This document shows, one piece after another, positions 43,792-49,245 of a DNA stretch of 49,245 bases. The notes under the pieces are model-generated. The model saw nothing but the letters and a program-made list of their open reading frames with translations, was not told where the DNA came from and ran no database searches. Position numbers and translations under genes: made by a program. The stretch's first letter is position 1; the number at the start of each line of letters is the position of its first letter. The stretch comes from Bradyrhizobium lablabi (GTDB taxonomy: Bacteria > Pseudomonadota > Alphaproteobacteria > Rhizobiales > Xanthobacteraceae), in contig NZ_LLYB01000123.1 of the NCBI RefSeq assembly GCF_001440475.1, positions 215,523-264,767 of the forward strand, written 5' to 3'.

Positions 43792-45051
43792 CTATCTTGA
43801 GTTCGTCGCTGCCATCACTTCCTCCGCCGCCCTCTCACCGCTATCCCTAGCCCCATGCGCGGTCGTGAAGAACTCCGGCGAGGTGGCCTCTCCCGCAAAG
43901 AACAGTCGCCCATCAATCGGCGCCGCCAGCACCGCGCGGTCACCGGCATGCCCGGGCAGCGCGTGCGAGTACGAGCCACGCGCGAACGGATCATGCGCCC
44001 AGCGCGATTCGGCGAGCGGCTTCAGCTTGCGGCGGAAATCGTTGCCGAGGAACGAGACGATCTCGTCGATGCTTGCTGCGGCAATCGCGCCATCGCCGGC
44101 ATCCTCCAGCGATTGCGCGTAACGGCCGCCGAAGAAGCCTTCGATGCAGGGCTGGCCGAACGGGCGGATGTGATAGGTGCCCATCGCGGTGCGCATGGTG
44201 GCGCCGCGCAGATTGCCCTCGACCGGCAGCGCGTGCGGTTCATCCAGCGCCAGCGTCACCTTGTCGGCGAGGCCGAGCGGCAGGCCGCGCGCGGCATCGA
44301 TCTTGGCTGATAGCGCGGGGTGAAAGCGGATCTCCTCGTCGGCGATCAGATTGGTTGGGACGGTGACGATCACCTTGTCCGCGATCAGCGAACCTCGCGA
44401 GGTCTCGATGCGGACGCGCTTGCCTGCGTGATCGATCAGCGTCACCGCGCAATTGAGCGCGAGCGGACATGTTGCGCCATAAGCCGCAACGAGGGCGCCA
44501 TAGCCGCGGCGGACGCGCCAGTTGATATCGGTATCCTCATAGGCGTCCATGTCGAGAATGGAGACCTGATCGAGCTCGCAGCCGTTCACATAGGTCGAGA
44601 TCGCGTCGATCATCGGATTCCAGCGATTGCCGGGCTCAAGATAAAGGCTGGCGACGGCGTCGCGGCCGTTCTTCGCGGCTTCCGCCGCGGCCTGCTCGGC
44701 GCGGTCGTAGAACGCGTTCAGCGCTTGGATGAAATCTTCGCGGTCTTCCTGCGGAAACGCCTTGCCATGGGCGCGCTCGCGCCAGGGCGGCAGCGATCTG
44801 TTGATCTCGAAGCCGAGCTGTCCGGCGATTTTGACGAAAGAGTTCTCATCCGCCGAATGCAGCCAGCCGCAGCCGACGTCAAAGGTGACGTCCGGCGAGG
44901 CCATGATGGTGTGAGCACGGCCGCCGACGCGGTCGCGCGCTTCCAGCACGAGGACGGAGAGGCCGGAGTTCTTCAGCGCATTCGCGGCGCCGAGGCCGGC
45001 GGCGCCGGCGCCGATGATGGCGACATCGACCGAGGAGGGGAGGGAACTCAT
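43792..45051 (-). CDS. FAD-dependent amine oxidase (flavin monoamine oxidase family)
   Basis: A 419-residue flavoprotein. VAIIGAGAAGLGAANALKNSG is interrupted by no gap and binds FAD, with LEARDRVGGRAHT completing the GG motif. It continues with FDVGCGWLHSAD, VTVPTNLIADEEI, and a C-terminal FAD contact LFFAGEATSPEFFTTAHGA followed by SGERAAEEV. This is the pattern of monoamine or polyamine oxidases. No signal peptide is present, so it is cytosolic. The start at 45051 (MSSLPSSVDVAIIG) is an ATG; two codons upstream is a TTG. It converges on the HNH gene with eight bases between stops. The amine substrate is unknown. Confidence 0.92.
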   Translation of the reverse strand: MSSLPSSVDVAIIGAGAAGLGAANALKNSGLSVLVLEARDRVGGRAHTIMASPDVTFDVGCGWLHSADENSFVKIAGQLGFEINRSLPPWRERAHGKAFPQEDREDFIQALNAFYDRAEQAAAEAAKNGRDAVASLYLEPGNRWNPMIDAISTYVNGCELDQVSILDMDAYEDTDINWRVRRGYGALVAAYGATCPLALNCAVTLIDHAGKRVRIETSRGSLIADKVIVTVPTNLIADEEIRFHPALSAKIDAARGLPLGLADKVTLALDEPHALPVEGNLRGATMRTAMGTYHIRPFGQPCIEGFFGGRYAQSLEDAGDGAIAAASIDEIVSFLGNDFRRKLKPLAESRWAHDPFARGSYSHALPGHAGDRAVLAAPIDGRLFFAGEATSPEFFTTAHGARDSGERAAEEVMAATNSR

Positions 45052-45101
45052 ACGCAAGGCTGTAGCACGTTCGTGGCGCCTGCAGCCACCCCGTGCACAA
45101 C

Positions 45102-45257
45102 CGTCGTCACCCGCCTTGCGCGCAATTGCGCGCTGGAGCGGGTGACCCAGTATTCCAGAGACATTTGAGCTGAAGCGAGAGGCCGCGGCGTACTGGATCC
45201 CCCGCCGGAGCCTGTCATCGGGCGCGCATTCGCGCGACCCGGTGGCGGGGGACGACG
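45102..45257. repeat. Long inverted-repeat element, family F
   Basis: CGTCGTCACCCGCC...GCGGGTGACCCAGTATTCCAG on the left and GGCGTACTGGATCCCCCGCC...GGCGGGGGACGACG on the right form a large compound dyad, each side having its own internal inverted repeat (for example GCGCGC-ATTCG-GCGCG). CAGTATTCCAG and TACTGGATCCC are typical elements of a repeat family seen in Bradyrhizobium-type genomes. It lies between typA and the amine oxidase, downstream of typA. Confidence 0.7.
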
Positions 45258-45272
45258 AACGGTGGCGGGGGC

Positions 45273-47099
<1,827 letters not shown>

Positions 47100-47129
47100 G
47101 GCTCTTCTTCTGGTCGTGCAAATGGTGGA

Positions 47130-47176
47130 AGCGCGATCTCACCGGAAAACCGGGACCCACTTTTCCGGATCGCGCT
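47130..47176. repeat. Palindromic repeat, family E copy 2
   Basis: Arms AGCGCGATC and GATCGCGCT flank a CCGGAAAACCGG...CCACTTTTCCGG core. The copy at 13944-13993 has GAGCATG/CATGCTC arms instead, so the changes on the two sides match. It lies 31 bp upstream of the typA start and would be in the typA leader if the promoter is further up. Confidence 0.75.
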
Positions 47177-47221
47177 CAAAACCTGGGATGCGAACGGGGC
47201 CCCGGCCTCAAACCTGGCCCC

Positions 47222-47251
47222 AAAAAGGAAGCCCGGCCAAAAGGACCGGGC
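47222..47251 (-). terminator. Rho-independent terminator downstream of the Crp/Fnr gene
   Basis: On the minus strand GCCCGG (47251-47246) pairs with CCGGGC (47236-47231), extended by CC/GG around a TTTT loop, and is followed by TTCCTTTTTGG. It separates the Crp/Fnr transcript (ending 47347) from typA. Confidence 0.6.
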
Positions 47252-47346
47252 ACACCTTACGCGTTGCGGCGCAATATATTCAGAAAACGCCAAAAAACAA
47301 TGGTTTGTTTGGCATTTGGTTAGCCGATTTTGGCCGGGTATGGGGC

Positions 47347-48102
47347 CTAATTGTCCTGCCCGGGGTCGGGGTAGACCCCCCGTAAAACCTCGTCAAAATG
47401 GCCCTTCACGGCCTCGTTGCAGCGGCAGGACCGGTTCCGCAACGCGACCGGGTTGCGGATCAGGATCGAGCCTCGCCGGGTCTCCAGCGTGCCTTCTGCC
47501 TTGAAAGTCTGGATCACCCGGCTGGTGTAGGAGCGGCCGACGCCGAGCAAGGTCGCCAATTGCTCATGCGTCAGCGGCACCGCGCCCTCGCCATCGGTGC
47601 GCTCCATCGCGGAAATGATCCATTTCGCCGTGCGCTGCTCGATCGAATGGATCGCATTGCAGGCGGTGGACTGGAAAATCTGCGCCAGCATGCAATCCGC
47701 ATAGCGGGCGAAGATGTTGCTCAGCGTGCGCGATTTGGATTTTGCTGCATCGAGCCTTCCGACCGGAATCCGTACGAACGGGCCGGCGAACTTGACCGTA
47801 ATGCGGGTATAGGCTGGCAGATGGCCCTGGCTGACGATGCCGCCGACCGCCCCCTCGCGGCCGATCAGGATGGTCTCGACGTCGCGGCCATCCTCGCTGG
47901 CGACCATGTAGGAGACGAGGCTGGGACCGCAGGGGAAATGCACCGTCTCGACATTGTCGCCGGGACTGTAGAGCAAGTCGTTCGGATGGCTGTCGGCCTC
48001 GACGAGATGCGGTTCGATCAACGCGAAATCGGCGTCGTTCAAACGGCGCAGCAGGTTGTTGAACGGCCGCTCGCCGGGCACCCTGTCTTGTCGCGTGGGC
48101 AT
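47347..48102 (-). CDS. Crp/Fnr family transcriptional regulator
   Basis: A 251-residue regulator with an N-terminal cyclic-nucleotide-binding-like beta barrel (SPGDNVETVHFPCGPSLVSY then GRDVETILIGREGAVGG) and a C-terminal winged helix. The HTH reads LTHEQLATLLGVGRSYTSRVIQTFK, then RRGSILIRNP. Residues of the usual cAMP-binding site are not obvious, and no Fnr-type iron-sulfur cysteine set is present at the N-terminus, so the signal is unknown. A C-rich tail (NRSCRCNEAVKG) is unusual. The start at 48102 (MPTRQDRVPGERPF) has AAGGAATTTC upstream; a frame upstream to 48186 is not needed. It is divergent from the receiver gene. A terminator follows at 47222-47251. Confidence 0.9.
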   Translation of the reverse strand: MPTRQDRVPGERPFNNLLRRLNDADFALIEPHLVEADSHPNDLLYSPGDNVETVHFPCGPSLVSYMVASEDGRDVETILIGREGAVGGIVSQGHLPAYTRITVKFAGPFVRIPVGRLDAAKSKSRTLSNIFARYADCMLAQIFQSTACNAIHSIEQRTAKWIISAMERTDGEGAVPLTHEQLATLLGVGRSYTSRVIQTFKAEGTLETRRGSILIRNPVALRNRSCRCNEAVKGHFDEVLRGVYPDPGQDN

Positions 48103-48291
48103 GAAATTCCTTGTTTCCTCCACCGGATAATAATTGGTTTGGCATCGTCGATGTGTGCACAAGTGGACAGACGGTAGAACGGACATGTGGTGGTTTCAGT
48201 TCCGGAACCGGTGGCGTGCTCCTCAGGCGCCGGCCGGAGCAATCCGTTCCCGGGGCTTCGGCCCGGTCCTGTCAAAAATTGCAAAAGGTTG

Positions 48292-48684
48292 ATGGGCGAG
48301 AACATGGACCGCGCCTCCTATGACGGCATGCCCGGCGACGTGCTGGTCGTCGAAGATGATCCGATCATCGCGCTCGATTTCGAAGACACGATTTTGGCTT
48401 TTGGCGTGAAAACGGTGCGGATTGCGCCGAACGTGGCCAAGGCACTCGAACTGATCGCGGATCGGCCGCCGGATTTTGCGCTGCTCGACGTCAGCCTGAT
48501 CCGCGAGAAGAGCTTTGCGGTGGCCGAACGGCTCGAAGCGCTGAAAATTCCGTTCGCCTTCGTGACCGGCTATGGCGCCGACGCCGGGCTGCCGGAGGCA
48601 TTCGCGACCAAGCCGCGGTTGCCCAAGCCCTGTACGACGGATGCGCTGGAGACGATGCTGATGTACCGCGGCACGAAGTCGTGA
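48292..48684 (+). CDS. Single-domain response regulator (receiver only)
   Basis: A 130-residue stand-alone receiver domain with no output domain. The acidic pair VVEDDP (Asp22, Asp23), the phosphoacceptor Asp66 in FALLDVSLI, Thr92 in FVTGYGAD and Lys112 in LPKPC are all present, so it should accept phosphate. Such single receivers are common in Rhizobiales as phosphate sinks or as partners of HWE/HisKA kinases; no kinase gene is in the window. The ATG at 48292 has AAAGG upstream; the ATG at 48304 is another possible start. It diverges from the Crp/Fnr gene. Confidence 0.9.
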   Translation: MGENMDRASYDGMPGDVLVVEDDPIIALDFEDTILAFGVKTVRIAPNVAKALELIADRPPDFALLDVSLIREKSFAVAERLEALKIPFAFVTGYGADAGLPEAFATKPRLPKPCTTDALETMLMYRGTKS

Positions 48685-48702
48685 GCGGTCGCGGCCCGGC
48701 CA

Positions 48703-49245
48703 CTAAACCGGCTTGGGATCGAGCGTCGTCGACCACAGCGCAACGTCGGCGCGGTCGCGCAAGGTCACCGTCATCTGCCCGCTGCGGCCGTCGATCCTGA
48801 CGTGGCCGAAGAACTGCATGCCGGCCGACGGCGGCAGGTTTTGATTGCCGGGCCCCGGCGCCTTGATGAACTTCACTTCGGGTCCAAAGGTGTTGTCGAG
48901 GTCGTTCGGACCGAACGTGCCGGCATGCAGGGGACCTGCGACAAACTCCCAGAACGGGTCGAATTCCTGAAACTGCGCCTTGTCGGGATTGTAGTAGTGC
49001 GCGGCCGCGTAATGCACATCGGCGGTCAGCCACACGGTGTTGACGACACCTGATGTCTTGATGAAGCGCAGGAGATCGGCGATCTCCAGCTCGCGGCCGC
49101 GCGGCGGGCCGTCGCCTTGCGCAACGGCCTCCGAGCCCTTCTTGTTGGGCGCATCGTCATAGACGATGATGCTGAGCGGCATGTCGGACGCGATCACCTT
49201 CCAGGTGGCGCGGGAATTCAACAGTCCCCGCTTCAGCCAGGCGAG
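48703..49245 (-). CDS. phoD: PhoD-type alkaline phosphatase, 3' part only
   Basis: The C-terminal part of a PhoD-family metallophosphatase, a secreted Ca/Fe-dependent phosphodiesterase/alkaline phosphatase. The frame runs off the right edge of the window, so the start, signal peptide and the first metal ligands are missing. Visible C-terminal motifs: ATWKVIASDMPLSII, VVNTVWLTADVHYAAAHYY (late metal ligands Asp-x-His) and DPFWEFVAGPLHAGTFGPND. The final strand block RSGQMTVTLRDRADVALWS ends at LDPKPV. Upstream sequence would be needed for the full call, but the family is clear. Confidence 0.9.
   Translation of the reverse strand, partial: LAWLKRGLLNSRATWKVIASDMPLSIIVYDDAPNKKGSEAVAQGDGPPRGRELEIADLLRFIKTSGVVNTVWLTADVHYAAAHYYNPDKAQFQEFDPFWEFVAGPLHAGTFGPNDLDNTFGPEVKFIKAPGPGNQNLPPSAGMQFFGHVRIDGRSGQMTVTLRDRADVALWSTTLDPKPV

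Noticed and set aside
47289..47313. GCCAAA...TTTGGC inverted repeat downstream of the Crp/Fnr gene as an operator related to 5025-5046
   Set aside because: The half-sites are shared in part (TTTGGC/GCCAAA), but the spacing and order differ and the middle is A/T-rich slippage-like sequence; similarity is probably accidental.

Overview
The window looks like a chromosomal stretch of a Bradyrhizobium-type alphaproteobacterium (Nitrobacteraceae: Bradyrhizobium, Rhodopseudomonas and relatives). The signs are high GC, alphaproteobacterial gene neighbourhoods (tsaD-gpsA-EVE opposite hemD-mitofilin-like-hemY; rsmB-heparinase-purH; YggT-DUF167-folD), and compound palindromic repeats of the kind common in these genomes. 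It is mostly housekeeping and metabolic DNA. I see no prophage, insertion sequence, CRISPR array, origin or conjugative element.

Layout. 0-6.6 kb: purH (its last few codons are cut off by the window edge), a heparinase II/III-like protein and rsmB on the minus strand, facing a short SdhAF4-type protein and a membrane-anchored thermonuclease-fold protein, then an L,D-transpeptidase. 6.9-10.5 kb: acetyl-CoA synthetase and a type IB topoisomerase. 10.5-17.1 kb: a minus-strand operon tsaD-gpsA-EVE diverging from a plus-strand operon hemD - mitofilin-like protein - hemY; hemC is not between them. 17.2-20 kb: tRNA-Thr(CGT), a small secreted Pro/Ala-rich protein, a polysaccharide deacetylase and two small secreted four-cysteine proteins. 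20-23.7 kb: a tripartite TRAP transporter (large permease, small permease, Tat-exported binding protein) with a strong hairpin between the binding-protein and permease genes. 23.9-30.3 kb: an MFS exporter with an extra C-terminal domain, a Tat-exported alpha/beta hydrolase, a cytochrome P450 and a class III nucleotidyl cyclase. 30.5-34.8 kb: a cupredoxin-like protein with an iron-box-like palindrome, a TerB-like protein, a short-chain dehydrogenase, a class I amidotransferase and an enoyl-CoA hydratase-family enzyme. 34.9-38.8 kb: tRNA-Ala(CGC), YggT, DUF167, folD, an M20 peptidase broken by a single-base frameshift, and inorganic pyrophosphatase. 38.9-42.8 kb: a GNAT acetyltransferase, then a coupled four-gene plus-strand operon (hydrolase, DUF2269 membrane protein, Rossmann/DoxX-like fusion, DCC thiol-disulfide protein). 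42.9-43.8 kb: a lower-GC HNH endonuclease with a PUA/EVE-like N-terminal region. 43.8-49.2 kb: flavin amine oxidase, typA/bipA, a Crp/Fnr regulator, a lone receiver protein and the 3' part of a phoD-type phosphatase.

The most distinctive non-coding content is a set of at least seven types of intergenic palindromic repeat. One group (five copies) keeps the same outer frame, GTCAT...ATCCA facing its own inverse, around two different inner palindromes. The most interesting coding items are the HNH protein, a candidate modification-dependent restriction enzyme; the frameshifted peptidase, whose lost C-terminus is still readable; the paired four-cysteine secreted proteins; and the four-gene membrane redox operon. 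I found no convincing large undescribed system. All family assignments rest on motifs read by eye, with no database search.
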